Below are positions 8,718 to 18,647 of a DNA stretch of 64,000 nt, piece by piece. The stretch is from Clostridiaceae bacterium (lineage in GTDB: Bacteria; Bacillota; Clostridia; Saccharofermentanales; DTU023): positions 1 through 64,000 of the forward strand of contig JAAZJH010000007.1 of NCBI GenBank assembly GCA_012800435.1, given 5' to 3'. Below the pieces are notes generated by a model. It was not told where the DNA came from. It saw nothing but the letters and a program-made list of their open reading frames with translations, and searched no databases. Made by a program: the position numbers and the translations under genes. The number at the start of each line of letters is the position of its first letter. The first letter of the stretch is position 1.

Positions 8718-8969
8718 ATGTCTAATGGAAAAAGACGCGGCGGATTTCAAAAACAACGCTTTAGCCGCAAAAAGTATTGTGTCTTTTGTGCTGATCATAC
8801 AGACCATATTGATTACAAGGATGTCAACGTCTTGCAGCGCTATGTTGCCGAGAATTACAAGATTTTGCCTCGACGTATGACCGGTACTTGCGCGAAACAC
8901 CAACGCGCTTTGACGCGCGCCATTCGCCGAGCTCGTCACGTTGCGCTGATACCTTATACCTCGGAGTAA
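8718..8969 (+). CDS. rpsR: 30S ribosomal protein S18
   Basis: An 83-residue S18, partner of S6 in the 30S platform. The segments [26 protein letters not shown] and [33 protein letters not shown] match the family throughout. The two CxxC/CxxH-like positions (CVFC and CAKH) suggest the zinc-binding version. AAAGGAG precedes the ATG. Confidence 0.96.
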   Translation: MSNGKRRGGFQKQRFSRKKYCVFCADHTDHIDYKDVNVLQRYVAENYKILPRRMTGTCAKHQRALTRAIRRARHVALIPYTSE

Positions 8970-9061
8970 AAGGCGTTTTATTTCGAAAAAGCGGCCTGAT
9001 TTATCTATGGTAGAATGATGGTCACTTGAAACGAAGATGAGATGAAGACGGGAGATACACG

Positions 9062-9508
9062 ATGAAAGTATTGCTTACGGAAGGCGTTAAGGGATTAGGC
9101 CAAGCAGGCGACGTCGTCGATGTCAAACCGGGATATGCACGAAACTATCTCTTCCGCCGCGGTCTGGCCTGTGAAGTCACAAAAAATAATTTGAACGAGA
9201 TCGCTATGCGCCGCAAGCAGAAGCAGGAAGAGGCTGAGCGACAGCTTCAGAGAGCGCGTGAAACTGCCGAAGCGCTGGAAGGCAAGCAACTCGTTTATGC
9301 AGCCAACGCGGGAACTGCAGGGCGTCTTTACGGTACGGTGACGACACAAAACATCGCCGATCTTCTGAAAGAAAAAGGATTTGAAGTCGATAAGCGAAAC
9401 ATCCAAGTTGATGAAGCCATCAAGACGGTCGGCACACATCAGGTGATGCTGAAATTACACCCGGAGGTGTCATGCCGTTTTGCGCTTGATGTGAAAGCTG
9501 ACGTCTAA
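9062..9508 (+). CDS. rplI: 50S ribosomal protein L9
   Basis: A 148-residue L9 with the N-terminal rRNA-binding domain (MKVLLTEGVKGLGQAGDVVDVKPGYARNYL), the long connecting helix rich in Glu, Arg and Gln (about 45-75), and the C-terminal domain (AGTAGRLYGTVTTQNIADLL). GGGAG precedes the ATG. Its TAA overlaps the dnaB start codon by one base (9508), so dnaB is translationally coupled. Confidence 0.96.
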   Translation: MKVLLTEGVKGLGQAGDVVDVKPGYARNYLFRRGLACEVTKNNLNEIAMRRKQKQEEAERQLQRARETAEALEGKQLVYAANAGTAGRLYGTVTTQNIADLLKEKGFEVDKRNIQVDEAIKTVGTHQVMLKLHPEVSCRFALDVKADV

Positions 9509-10929
9509 TGGCGGACGCGGATTATGATGCGGGAAGCGGATATTCATCCGCCGGGCTTTCTGACCGCCTGAGAGGGAAAGCATTTCCCCACAATTATCTT
9601 GCAGAGCAATCGGTGCTAGGCGGCGCCATGCTCAAGATTGAGTCGCGTGCCATGATGCTCGCGACGTTGCATGGGGACGATTTTTACGATCCGAAACATC
9701 AGCTCATTTTTGATGCGATTGCTGCGCTTAATATTGAACAAAAACCGTGTGACATTCTCACGGTCACGAATCAGCTGGTGCTTAATGGCAACATCGGCCG
9801 CGCGGGCGGGCGTGAGTACGTCTCCTCGCTTCCGGGGATGTTGCCTTTTGCAAGCAATTATCATCACTACATTGAGCTGGTTCGTGATTACGCTGTTAAA
9901 CGGCGTCTTATCTTAGCGCTTGATGAAGTCATCGGACAGTGTTTTTCATCCGATCTTGAATCGGAGAAGCTGATTGAACTTGCAGCTAGACGTGTCATGG
10001 ATATCCGGGGCTCGGATGAACGTACGGCACTGACGCCGGTCGGTGAAGTATTAAGTGAATACGTGAATAAGCTTTACCATATCGCCAGCGGCGAACGTCC
10101 ATCGCTTCTCCGTACCGGCTATCCCGGTTTAGACCGTGTGCTCACAGGACTTCGGAAGGGTTCTCTTTATGTGCTGGCTTCGCGTCCCGGCGTCGGCAAA
10201 TCGGCTTTTTCGCTTAACATAGCTTATAACATCGCTCAATACTATCGGGCGGTGGTCGCTGTTTTTTCACTCGAAATGGGCAAAGAAGAAGTGGCAAAGC
10301 GTTTTCTTTCTGCACGCACTTCACTTACTTTTCAGGATCTCGAGCTCTTGGGACCTGCTGACAAAACGAAGTGGGATCTCATCAGTGACGGTATTGGCGC
10401 ATTCTACGATATGCCGATTTACATTGATGATCACTCAGCCATCAACGTTGTTGAAATTCATGCGCGTTGTCGTCAGCTCCAACTTCAGAAAAGGCAGTTG
10501 GATTTAGTTATCGTGGACTATCTACAGCTTATGGGCAGCGCGAGTCGACACTCCCGAGCAGAGAATCGTCAGCAGCAGATCGCGGAGATTTCTCGTTTGC
10601 TCAAAGTGATGGCGCGAGATCTGGATGTGCCTGTACTGGCTCTTTCACAGCTAAGCCGTGATGTTGAAAAAGGATTCCGTCGCCCAAGGTTGGCGGATCT
10701 TCGCGAATCCGGCGCAATCGAGCAGGACGCGGACGTCGTTATGTTTTTGCACGATCCGCAATCAAAAGATTCTGATGATTCGGGCACAGGAAATGCCGGT
10801 GTCATTGAATTGATTGTGGAGAAAAACAGACAAGGCGAAAAGACGACAGTAGAGCTCGAATGGAACCCGGCTTCAATGACGTTTACCGAGCCCGGTTATC
10901 TAGGCATACCCGACCCGTCTTCTGTTTAG
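9508..10929 (+). CDS. dnaB: Replicative DNA helicase DnaB
   Basis: A 473-residue DnaB-family hexameric helicase. The N-terminal helical domain (about 25-130: FPHNYLAEQSVLGGAML) is followed by the RecA-like motor with Walker A SRPGVGKSA, Walker B VIVDYLQLM and the H4-type ESGAIEQDADVV segment. There is no intein. The start overlaps the rplI stop and tilS follows after 2 bases, so all three are one transcription unit. The first 25 residues are a poorly conserved acidic lead-in. Confidence 0.96.
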   Translation: MADADYDAGSGYSSAGLSDRLRGKAFPHNYLAEQSVLGGAMLKIESRAMMLATLHGDDFYDPKHQLIFDAIAALNIEQKPCDILTVTNQLVLNGNIGRAGGREYVSSLPGMLPFASNYHHYIELVRDYAVKRRLILALDEVIGQCFSSDLESEKLIELAARRVMDIRGSDERTALTPVGEVLSEYVNKLYHIASGERPSLLRTGYPGLDRVLTGLRKGSLYVLASRPGVGKSAFSLNIAYNIAQYYRAVVAVFSLEMGKEEVAKRFLSARTSLTFQDLELLGPADKTKWDLISDGIGAFYDMPIYIDDHSAINVVEIHARCRQLQLQKRQLDLVIVDYLQLMGSASRHSRAENRQQQIAEISRLLKVMARDLDVPVLALSQLSRDVEKGFRRPRLADLRESGAIEQDADVVMFLHDPQSKDSDDSGTGNAGVIELIVEKNRQGEKTTVELEWNPASMTFTEPGYLGIPDPSSV

Positions 10930-10931
10930 CG

Positions 10932-12146
10932 ATGCATCTTCCGCGCAAAACGTACCGTCTTTTTTCCAACGTTGCACAATTCTGCGTTACCCATCAGTTG
11001 ATCGAACCGGGGCGTCCGATCGTTGCGGGTATTTCGGGAGGCGTCGATTCGGTAATGCTGCTCGCATTTCTTCACTGGTATGCCGAACAGGTTAATTTTC
11101 CCTTCGTTGTCTGTCACGTTAACCATATGATCCGCGGAGAAGAAGCGGATCAAGATGAAGTTCTCGTCAGAGCATATTGTCATGAACGGGCAATCCCTTT
11201 TGAGTCGGTGAAGGCACCGGTGACTGATATGGCGCGAGAAATAGGACGAGGTATTGAAGAGACGGGACGTATCGTACGGCGTGCCGCTTTTCTTAATATC
11301 GGGCGTCGTTATTTCGAAAAGAATACACTTTTGACGTCTGATAGCGTGAAAAGTGAAGAGTTCCCATCTCTGAAGATATCGGAAGGGGATGTGCATCGCG
11401 CTGCTAAAGAAGGAACGATAACGGACATGACAACGACATTTGACGTCGCGCTTGGTCATCACATGAACGATCGCGCGGAAAGTATCTTGATGCACATCGG
11501 TCGAGGCTCCGGCATTGCCGGTCTTGTCGGTATCCGACCGCGTGACGGTCGTTTTGTGCGCCCGTTTCTCAATGTACGTCTTGAGGAACTGGTCGATTCG
11601 GCGCAGGAGCTTGATGTCGTTTGGCGAGAAGACGCGACGAACGAGTCTTCGGATTATCTTCGAAATCGTATCCGTCATTTTCTGATGCCGATATGGCACG
11701 ATGTATTAGGTTACGATCCTGTGCCTCGACTTGTATCACTTGGTGATCTCGCCGCCGAAGATGAAAAGACGCTTACACAGTTTGCTAACAATGCGCTTAT
11801 TGATGCACGACTTTCAGATCAAAGTCTTTCGATATCAGCAGTGTGTGCGCTTCCGAAAGGTCTAGCGCTTCGTGTGATTAGGCTTTTTTTCGAAGAAGAG
11901 ACAAAACTTGTTGATGATGAAGATCTAGCCCATGAAGAAGATGATTATGAGTTTTTTATGTCAAGCATTCCTATGAAAGATAACAAGACCTTCAGCGCCA
12001 ACCATGCCGTATCGCTTCTTGATTTAATTTATCGCGTCGATACGGGAGAAATGATTGAAGGAGCGCTTAATCTACCGGGTAATGTGACGGCATACGCAAA
12101 AAACGGACGCTTTTTTCTCGTACGCGAGAAAAAGAATGTCACTTAG
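10932..12146 (+). CDS. tilS: tRNA(Ile)-lysidine synthase
   Basis: A 404-residue ATP-dependent N-type PP-loop enzyme that attaches lysine to C34 of tRNA-Ile(CAU), allowing it to read AUA. The PP-loop is ISGGVDSVML near residues 34-43; HVNHMIRGEEADQDE and GHHMNDRAESILMHIGRGSG are conserved. Between the helix ending near residue 128 and ALGHH at 173 lies an extra segment of roughly 30 polar residues (about 131-165) not usual in the family. The ATG at 10932 is chosen because it gives the normal N-terminus two bases after dnaB. Confidence 0.93.
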   Translation: MHLPRKTYRLFSNVAQFCVTHQLIEPGRPIVAGISGGVDSVMLLAFLHWYAEQVNFPFVVCHVNHMIRGEEADQDEVLVRAYCHERAIPFESVKAPVTDMAREIGRGIEETGRIVRRAAFLNIGRRYFEKNTLLTSDSVKSEEFPSLKISEGDVHRAAKEGTITDMTTTFDVALGHHMNDRAESILMHIGRGSGIAGLVGIRPRDGRFVRPFLNVRLEELVDSAQELDVVWREDATNESSDYLRNRIRHFLMPIWHDVLGYDPVPRLVSLGDLAAEDEKTLTQFANNALIDARLSDQSLSISAVCALPKGLALRVIRLFFEEETKLVDDEDLAHEEDDYEFFMSSIPMKDNKTFSANHAVSLLDLIYRVDTGEMIEGALNLPGNVTAYAKNGRFFLVREKKNVT

Positions 12147-12230
12147 GTGACTAAGAAAATCTTATACTCGTTTTAAGATGTAAACGGCTGTGTTAAAATA
12201 CGATTGTGTTGCACATAAAACGGCGTCGGA

Positions 12231-12273
12231 AGGAGGGAAGTAAAGCTTCGAAGCTTTACTTAACATTTTTATG
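12231..12273 (+). promoter_or_regulatory. Split ribosome binding site: SD, 24-nt palindrome, then start codon of hpt
   Basis: AGGAGGG (12231-12237) is immediately followed by a perfect 24-base inverted repeat at 12238-12261 (10-bp arms, TCGA loop), then nine bases, then the hpt ATG at 12271. Linear spacing is 33 bases, too long for initiation; folding the hairpin leaves 9 bases, near the optimum. There is no ATG, GTG or TTG in frame between the in-frame TAA at 12241-12243 and 12271, so this start is forced. Confidence 0.8.
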
Positions 12274-12804
12274 GTAGAGAAAAAAATAGACCATATTCTT
12301 GTTTCTGAAGAAGAGATTCGCCGGATGGTTGAGCGGCTAGGCGCTGAGATCACACGTGATTATCAGGGAAAAGATCTGTTTCTTATCGGTGTACTTAAGG
12401 GATCGTTTGTATTTCTTGCAGACCTAGTGCGCCATATACACGTTCCTTGTCGAGTTGACTTCATGTCGGTGTCCAGTTACGTTGGCGAGAAAAGTACGGG
12501 AGTCGTCAAGATTAATAAGGACTTGGATTATAACATCTCAGGCGAGCACGTACTGATCGTAGAAGATATTGTCGATTCCGGTTTGACGTTGCAACATCTT
12601 AAGGCATTGTTGTCAACGCGCGGACCGAAGAGCATTCGATTTGTAACGGCTTTTGACAAACCCTCTCGCCGCAAGATCGATGTCGATATAGACTATATCG
12701 GCCTGAGCATTCCCGATGAATTTATCGTCGGTTATGGCTTAGATCTTGACGGTTATTATCGCAATTATCCCGAGGTCGTTGTACTAAGCGACGAAGACAT
12801 ATAA
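12271..12804 (+). CDS. hpt: Hypoxanthine phosphoribosyltransferase
   Basis: A 177-residue purine salvage enzyme that converts hypoxanthine (and usually guanine) plus PRPP to IMP or GMP. The PRPP-binding loop VLIVEDIVDSGLTL and the C-terminal PDEFIVGYGLDLDGYYRNYP segment are diagnostic; GVLKGSFVFLADL is the substrate-side loop. It lies between tilS and ftsH, the usual Firmicute order tilS-hpt-ftsH. Translation probably depends on the hairpin that brings its Shine-Dalgarno sequence close to the ATG. Confidence 0.96.
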   Translation: MVEKKIDHILVSEEEIRRMVERLGAEITRDYQGKDLFLIGVLKGSFVFLADLVRHIHVPCRVDFMSVSSYVGEKSTGVVKINKDLDYNISGEHVLIVEDIVDSGLTLQHLKALLSTRGPKSIRFVTAFDKPSRRKIDVDIDYIGLSIPDEFIVGYGLDLDGYYRNYPEVVVLSDEDI

Positions 12805-12856
12805 TCTATAATACTTTAATAACATTGTAGATAAAACAAGGAATAGTAAACGTCTA

Positions 12857-14728
12857 ATGAATACCCAAAAACCACGTCGATTCAGCGGATTTTCGTTTTA
12901 TGTCATCATGATGATCGTCATTTTGGCCGTCACCTTTTTTATGTCTCGCGGTGACCGCCAAAAACAAACGAGTCTCTACGAAGTCGAACAACTGATCCAG
13001 AGCGGAGATGTCCAATCGGTCACGATGGACGGTTCCAACTTAGTATTAGAAATGACCGAACGCGCTGTCAAAGGCGGGAGCCCTTTTCAGATAAAAAAAG
13101 AGATTCCTTCCGACGCTATTCCCGATTATCTGGAGATGCTTCGAACGGCACAGAGCAATGGCGAAATCAAATCGTTTGATTACCATAGGCCGACCGACTT
13201 AGGCAGTATCCTAAATGGGATCATTCTTCTCTTAATGATGCTTTCTCTAGGTGTCTTTGTTTTCATTTCTTACTCAAGGCGAGACAGCGATGGAAGGACG
13301 GCGATGTCTTTTGGCAAAAGTCGCGCTCAGCTGGCAGATCCTGAGAAAAATAAAGTTACTTTTGACGATGTTGCCGGTGCAGAAGAAGAAAAAGAAGAGC
13401 TACAGGAAGTTGTCGATTTCTTGAAAAATCCGAAAAAATACCACGATCTCGGCGCGAAAATTCCAACGGGCATTCTGCTTGTCGGTCCGCCGGGAACAGG
13501 AAAAACGTTACTTGCCAGAGCCATTGCCGGCGAAGCAAAAGTTCCGTTCTTTTCTATCAGCGGGTCGGATTTTGTAGAGATGTTTGTCGGCGTCGGGGCG
13601 TCTCGTGTACGTAACCTCTTTCAAAACGCGAAGAAAAAGGCGCCGTGCATCGTCTTTATTGATGAAATTGATGCGGTCGGTCGCCATCGCGGCGCCGGAC
13701 TTGGCGGCGGTCACGATGAACGCGAACAGACGCTGAACCAGTTATTAGTGGAGATGGACGGTTTCGGACCGAACGAAGGCGTGATTGTTCTCGCTGCGAC
13801 GAACCGCCCTGATATCCTTGACGGTGCGCTTTTGCGACCTGGACGCTTTGACCGTCGCGTTTTTGTAATGAGACCGGATATCAAAGGCAGAAAAGAAATC
13901 CTTGAAGTCCATGCGCGCAATAAACCTCTAGCCGATGACGTCGATCTTGGAGAGATCGCGAAAATTACACCCGGCTTTACCGGTGCCGATCTTGCCAACC
14001 TTCTCAATGAAGCGGCGTTACTTGCCGCCCGGCGAAACGGTGATAAAATCAGATATTCCGATATTTCGGAAGCGGTGTTCAAGGTGACCATAGGACCTGA
14101 GAAAAAGAGCCGTGTCATCAACAAAAAAGAGCGCGAACTTACGGCGTACCATGAATCGGGTCATGCGATTGTCCTTAGAGAAAAGTCGGAGACTGATCGC
14201 GTCGAGCGCGTCTCCATTATTCCCGCGGGCGGTGCAGGCGGCTACACGGCATTCAAACCGAATGAGGATATGTACTTTAAGACCAAATCTCAGCTTGAGA
14301 CAGAGATCATGGTCGCGTTGGGCGGGCGTGCCGCGGAACAAGTAATTTTCAACGAAATCAGCACAGGTGCGAGCGCCGATCTCAAAGAATGCAACCAAGT
14401 CGCACGCGACATGGTAACTAAATACGGTATGAGTGAAAGGCTAGGCAATTTTGTTAGTACGGACGACAAAGAGATCTTTGTCGGCCGTGATTACGGTCAC
14501 GTTCAGAATCACAGCGACGCGTTGCAGTCAGCCATTGATGAAGAAGTCGCTCTGATTCTTGATAAGGCTTATGAAGAAACACTTAATGTGTTAAAAGAGA
14601 ATCGCGCGTTGTTGGATCAATTAGCGAATACATTGCTTGAGAGAGAGAAAATCGAAGGTGATGTATTCGAGGAGATCTATCAGCAATACGCAACATTGCC
14701 GAAACCGCTTCCCGGTGTAGAGGAGTAG
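12857..14728 (+). CDS. ftsH: ATP-dependent zinc metalloprotease FtsH
   Basis: A 623-residue membrane-bound AAA+ protease that degrades misfolded membrane proteins and selected regulators. Two membrane segments (about 9-28 and 115-138) flank the extracytoplasmic domain. The AAA module has Walker A GPPGTGKT, Walker [13 protein letters not shown] and the second region of homology [20 protein letters not shown]. The zinc site is HESGH with a downstream acidic ligand. Length is normal. It lies 52 bases after hpt. Confidence 0.97.
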   Translation: MNTQKPRRFSGFSFYVIMMIVILAVTFFMSRGDRQKQTSLYEVEQLIQSGDVQSVTMDGSNLVLEMTERAVKGGSPFQIKKEIPSDAIPDYLEMLRTAQSNGEIKSFDYHRPTDLGSILNGIILLLMMLSLGVFVFISYSRRDSDGRTAMSFGKSRAQLADPEKNKVTFDDVAGAEEEKEELQEVVDFLKNPKKYHDLGAKIPTGILLVGPPGTGKTLLARAIAGEAKVPFFSISGSDFVEMFVGVGASRVRNLFQNAKKKAPCIVFIDEIDAVGRHRGAGLGGGHDEREQTLNQLLVEMDGFGPNEGVIVLAATNRPDILDGALLRPGRFDRRVFVMRPDIKGRKEILEVHARNKPLADDVDLGEIAKITPGFTGADLANLLNEAALLAARRNGDKIRYSDISEAVFKVTIGPEKKSRVINKKERELTAYHESGHAIVLREKSETDRVERVSIIPAGGAGGYTAFKPNEDMYFKTKSQLETEIMVALGGRAAEQVIFNEISTGASADLKECNQVARDMVTKYGMSERLGNFVSTDDKEIFVGRDYGHVQNHSDALQSAIDEEVALILDKAYEETLNVLKENRALLDQLANTLLEREKIEGDVFEEIYQQYATLPKPLPGVEE

Positions 14729-14800
14729 GTGCTGAGACCGACACCCGAGTCCTCAGTTTATTCACGCAAGAGAAGGTAATTTATTTCACTTAAATGTCGA

Positions 14801-14824
14801 GAAGGTCGCTTTCGAGCGACCTTC
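14801..14824. terminator. Candidate terminator hairpin between ftsH and murC
   Basis: A perfect 10-bp stem (14801-14810 with 14815-14824) capped by TTCG sits between the convergent ends of ftsH and murC. The following T tract is weak on both strands (CGTCTTT on plus), so it may be an inefficient or bidirectional terminator. Confidence 0.5.
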
Positions 14825-14829
14825 CGTCT

Positions 14830-16389
14830 TTAAGAAACAGGCGTCATATGATCGCTTCGTCCTGTCAGGCGGTCACCGACATCAAGGACGTTCGTTCCGC
14901 CGCCCATGATGAGGACAACATCTCCCGGCTCAATGACACGGCGAAGGTAGGCTTCGAGTGCTTCATTAGTCTCAAAATAGCGGGCATCGCCGCCGAGTTC
15001 GTTGATGCGATCGCAGATGTCTTTTGAGCTGACGGTAGCGTTTTTCTCCCGGTTGTCGAATACTTCAGAAATCAAGACGGGTCGTACCTTGTATAAAGAC
15101 TCTACGAAAGCGTCAAAGAAGCCGAGTGTGCGACTATAGGTCATAGGTTGAAAACATATCCAGAAGCGTTTTGCAGGCATATTTCTTATGGCCTCGACGG
15201 TTACCTCGACAGCAGATGGATGATGTGCGTAATCGACGTAGATGTCGGCATTGTTGAAGCGTCCTGTGTATGTGAACCGACCTTCCGCGCCATGGAATTT
15301 ATTAAGAGCGATACGAATTTTGTCCGGCGTCGCGCCGGCAAGATCGGCAAGCGCGGCGGCCGCGACGGCATTTTTAACGTTGAATTCTCCAATGACGGAA
15401 AGTTGTGCCAAGGTAAAAAGTGAGCCGTTCTTGTAAAGCTGAAATGAAGGATGGCCGGAGTCATCATAAGAGATAATACGATAAGTGAAATCTGCAGGTT
15501 CTCCACAAGGTTTTGTGCTGCCATCGGGTCCAAACCAAAGCCATTTCAGTGTTTTCGAATGGTCGGGTCGGACTTCTTCCAAACGGCGAAGCATGGCGGG
15601 AATATTAGGATCATCTGAAGGCACGAGAACATACGTATTTTCCGGCTGCAATGCGGCGAAACGCGCGAATGCGTCGATCATGTCGTCGATCGTAGGGAAG
15701 CTGTCAATATGGTCGTGCACAATGTTTAGGATCGCTATCGCGGTGCCTTCATAATGATAGAAACCGCACTGATATTCGCAGGCTTCAGAAAGGAAGAGTT
15801 CCTGTTTACCTGATTCGCTAAATCGAATGGTAGAGCGGAACTCCCGCAGTTCAGCGCCGAGATGAACCATAGGATCAAGTCCCGCTTCCATCAGCATTAG
15901 GGCGCACATAGCCGTCGTAGTGGTCTTGCCGTTGGTGCCGGTGATGTGGATGGCGCGGCGGAACATGCGATTGATGGCGCCTAGGAAAACGGAACGGTTC
16001 ACACAAGGGATGTCAAGTTCGCCAGCGCGTGTCCGTTCGGGGTTGTCGGTAAATACGGCATTGGAAAAGACGACGAGATCTGGTTTCACCTGATCGATGT
16101 TAGATGCATCGTGTTTATGAAAAACAAGGATGTCCTGTTGTTGAAGAAACGCAGTTCGTGCGTTTTCCGCGGGATCAGAACCGGCACAGCGGACGCCCTG
16201 CCGACTCGCATATTCGGCAAGTCCACTCATGCTGATGCCGCCGATTCCAATAAAAAAGATGGTTTTCCCGGGCGCGATAGAGGCGGCTATGGCGTCGTAG
16301 TCGGGCAGTTTTTCACCGGCAACGCGTTCGGAAGTCAAGCGATCAATGCGGATAACATCAGAGTCTGCAAAGAAGGGCAACTGTTTCAC
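14830..16389 (-). CDS. murC: UDP-N-acetylmuramate--L-alanine ligase
   Basis: A 519-residue Mur ligase adding L-alanine to UDP-MurNAc in the cytoplasm. The N-terminal nucleotide-binding loop is FIGIGGISMSGLAE, the ATP loop is HITGTNGKTTTT, and YVDYAHHPSAVE with the C-terminal MGGGTNVLDVGDRL identify MurC-type enzymes. About 40 residues precede the first conserved strand, slightly longer than usual. It is encoded alone on the minus strand between ftsH and the ABC-F gene. Mpl-type recycling ligases are an alternative but usually show a different N-terminus. Confidence 0.9.
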   Translation of the reverse strand: MKQLPFFADSDVIRIDRLTSERVAGEKLPDYDAIAASIAPGKTIFFIGIGGISMSGLAEYASRQGVRCAGSDPAENARTAFLQQQDILVFHKHDASNIDQVKPDLVVFSNAVFTDNPERTRAGELDIPCVNRSVFLGAINRMFRRAIHITGTNGKTTTTAMCALMLMEAGLDPMVHLGAELREFRSTIRFSESGKQELFLSEACEYQCGFYHYEGTAIAILNIVHDHIDSFPTIDDMIDAFARFAALQPENTYVLVPSDDPNIPAMLRRLEEVRPDHSKTLKWLWFGPDGSTKPCGEPADFTYRIISYDDSGHPSFQLYKNGSLFTLAQLSVIGEFNVKNAVAAAALADLAGATPDKIRIALNKFHGAEGRFTYTGRFNNADIYVDYAHHPSAVEVTVEAIRNMPAKRFWICFQPMTYSRTLGFFDAFVESLYKVRPVLISEVFDNREKNATVSSKDICDRINELGGDARYFETNEALEAYLRRVIEPGDVVLIMGGGTNVLDVGDRLTGRSDHMTPVS

Positions 16390-16685
16390 GATGGTGGGCT
16401 CACTTTCTCTTGGAAAAGTCTATTAATTATATTTTAGCACGCGGCGATAAGTTGCGTAGACGATTGAGCATCATTTCATTGTTACGGCAAAGTTGCCAAT
16501 CAAGTCGTTGAAAAAGCATCATACGCTGAATGCCGCAGGAGCGGAATACCCCGGTGTTCTGGTTTGCTTTGATATTAGGATAATGGACATCGTGATCAAT
16601 AAAACAGGGTCTTTAGAGTAGCTTGCTTTTTCGAAGTGTGCGATAATACGACGCGGTTGCGATTATCTATTAAGGATGGCTTTTT

Positions 16686-18626
16686 ATGAGTCTTGTCGTT
16701 GCACAACACATTTCAAAGGCGTATCAGGGGCGTCTCGTGCTGGACGATCTCTCTTTTTCGATTGAACAAGGCGATCGCATCGGTCTTGTCGGCATTAACG
16801 GTTCGGGAAAAACGACACTGATGGGGATTATAAGAGGCGCTATCCAACCGGATACAGGGATGATCTCAAGGGCGTCGTCACTTCTGGTGTCCTATCTGGA
16901 ACAGCGTCCGCTTGCTGTCGATTTGGGAACGTCAGATGTTCTGGAAAACACGCGATTTACCGCGATGGAACACCGGATGAAGGTGCTCGAACGCGACATG
17001 GAACGGCTGGAGGGCGAGGCTCTTAAAGATGCTGCCGAAGCGTACAGCCGTATTCAAAATACTTACGAAGTATCCGGTGTCTTTGATTATCGCGCAAGGC
17101 TCGCAAAAACGCTGGCAGGTCTCGGGCTTTCTAATGACCAAATGGAGCAGCCTTATGAAACGCTTTCCGGCGGGGAAAAAATGCGTGTCGCGCTAGGACG
17201 GTTTCTTCTTCAGAAAAGCGATCTCATGTTACTCGATGAGCCTACAAACCATCTCGATTTAGACGGATTAGAATGGCTACAAACACATCTCATCTCCTCA
17301 AACGGCACCATGATGATCGTGTCGCATGACCGTTGGTTCCTTGATCATGTGTGCACCGGTATTTATGAACTTGAAGGAGGCAAGCTTATTGAATATAGAG
17401 GCAACTATTCAGCATCGCGCGAGCAGAAACGTGCGATCGAGGAGAATCGGGATCGGACGTTAGAACGGCTTGAAACGGAGATCAAACGGCAAGAAGCTGT
17501 TACGCAAACAATGCTGTCGCACCGGAAAATGAAGTCCTATCATTCGAGGGAAAAAGTTGTACGTAAGTTGAAGGACGAGATGCAGGCGCTGCGCGATCAG
17601 AAAAATCCGAAGCTCCGGATGACGTTTTCAATTGTTTCCTCTTCCGATAAGAAAGACATGAATCGTGTGCTCCTTGAAGTAGAGAAGCTGTCTCTTGCTT
17701 ACGAACGGACGCTGTTTCGTAATGTTTCATTCCATGTTCGCGCGCAGGACAGAGTCGCATTGCTCGGACCGAACGGATGCGGGAAGACAAGTCTTTTGCA
17801 TATTTTGCTCGGTCGTCGAGAGGCGGATGAAGGACATATTCGCCTTTTCGGTGATCCCGATATCGCGTTTATGGGACAGACGGCAACTTTTGACGATGAG
17901 TCTCTGACCGTATACGCTTGGCTTGCAAAATCATTTTCCCGCACGGAAACGGCGATACGCTCACGCCTCGCGCAGTTCGGTTTTCGCGAGGAGTCGATGA
18001 TCAAACGCATTGAATCGCTTTCGGGCGGCGAACGCCATCGCCTCAACTTGTGCTCGCTTCTTGAACAGGCGCCTGATCTTATGGTGCTCGACGAGCCAAC
18101 GAATCACTTGGATATCGAGTCACGTTATCTTTTGGAGGAGGCATTGACGTCTTTTAAAGGCGCCGTGATCGTTGTAAGTCACGACCGCGTCTTCATCCAA
18201 AAGACAGCGACGCGTATTTTAGGGTTTGTCGGAACATCGATTCTTCCGTTCGATAGCTATGAAAATTGGCGCGACGCCATCATGGAGTTCAAGACCGATC
18301 AAATAGATTTAACGTCGATGCCGGAGGAAGAAGCGTCGTTTTCGGACAATGTGATACGCCGAATAAACGCGCAAGATAACCATGATACACGTACGATGAA
18401 TCCTGTGGAACTGCGACGAGCACGCGCAGAATATCGCCTGCGAATCGCAACCCTTGAGGAATCGATTCATGTCCATGAGCGCGAACGCGACATATTTGAA
18501 AAGAGGGATCCAACGGAACATTCCCCGGAAGACTATGAAGGATACGCACTTTTGCTTTCAGATCTCGAACAGCTTTACAAATCGTATTTTTCTTTATTGG
18601 AGCAGGGAGAATCTTCAACAGATTAG
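16686..18626 (+). CDS. ABC-F family ATP-binding protein
   Basis: A 646-residue soluble protein with two ABC domains and no membrane segments, as in ABC-F translation factors that act at the ribosomal E site. The first domain has GINGSGKTTLM, LSGGEKMRVALGRFLL and LLDEPTNHLD; the second has GPNGCGKTSLL, LSGGERHRLNLCSLL and VLDEPTNHLD. Between them is the charged linker (about 240-310) that reaches tRNA in this family, and the C-terminus (about 565-640) is a predicted coiled coil. AAGGATGG precedes the ATG. Whether it gives antibiotic resistance or is a housekeeping factor cannot be told. The 296 bases upstream hold no gene. Confidence 0.9.
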   Translation: MSLVVAQHISKAYQGRLVLDDLSFSIEQGDRIGLVGINGSGKTTLMGIIRGAIQPDTGMISRASSLLVSYLEQRPLAVDLGTSDVLENTRFTAMEHRMKVLERDMERLEGEALKDAAEAYSRIQNTYEVSGVFDYRARLAKTLAGLGLSNDQMEQPYETLSGGEKMRVALGRFLLQKSDLMLLDEPTNHLDLDGLEWLQTHLISSNGTMMIVSHDRWFLDHVCTGIYELEGGKLIEYRGNYSASREQKRAIEENRDRTLERLETEIKRQEAVTQTMLSHRKMKSYHSREKVVRKLKDEMQALRDQKNPKLRMTFSIVSSSDKKDMNRVLLEVEKLSLAYERTLFRNVSFHVRAQDRVALLGPNGCGKTSLLHILLGRREADEGHIRLFGDPDIAFMGQTATFDDESLTVYAWLAKSFSRTETAIRSRLAQFGFREESMIKRIESLSGGERHRLNLCSLLEQAPDLMVLDEPTNHLDIESRYLLEEALTSFKGAVIVVSHDRVFIQKTATRILGFVGTSILPFDSYENWRDAIMEFKTDQIDLTSMPEEEASFSDNVIRRINAQDNHDTRTMNPVELRRARAEYRLRIATLEESIHVHERERDIFEKRDPTEHSPEDYEGYALLLSDLEQLYKSYFSLLEQGESSTD

Positions 18627-18647
18627 TCCGGTTATGTAAAGACTCCT

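Noticed and set aside
10926-11699. A 257-codon open frame on the minus strand opposite tilS.
   Set aside because: It is fully antisense to a clearly conserved gene, has no recognisable domain and no ribosome binding site. Its length reflects codon bias of tilS.
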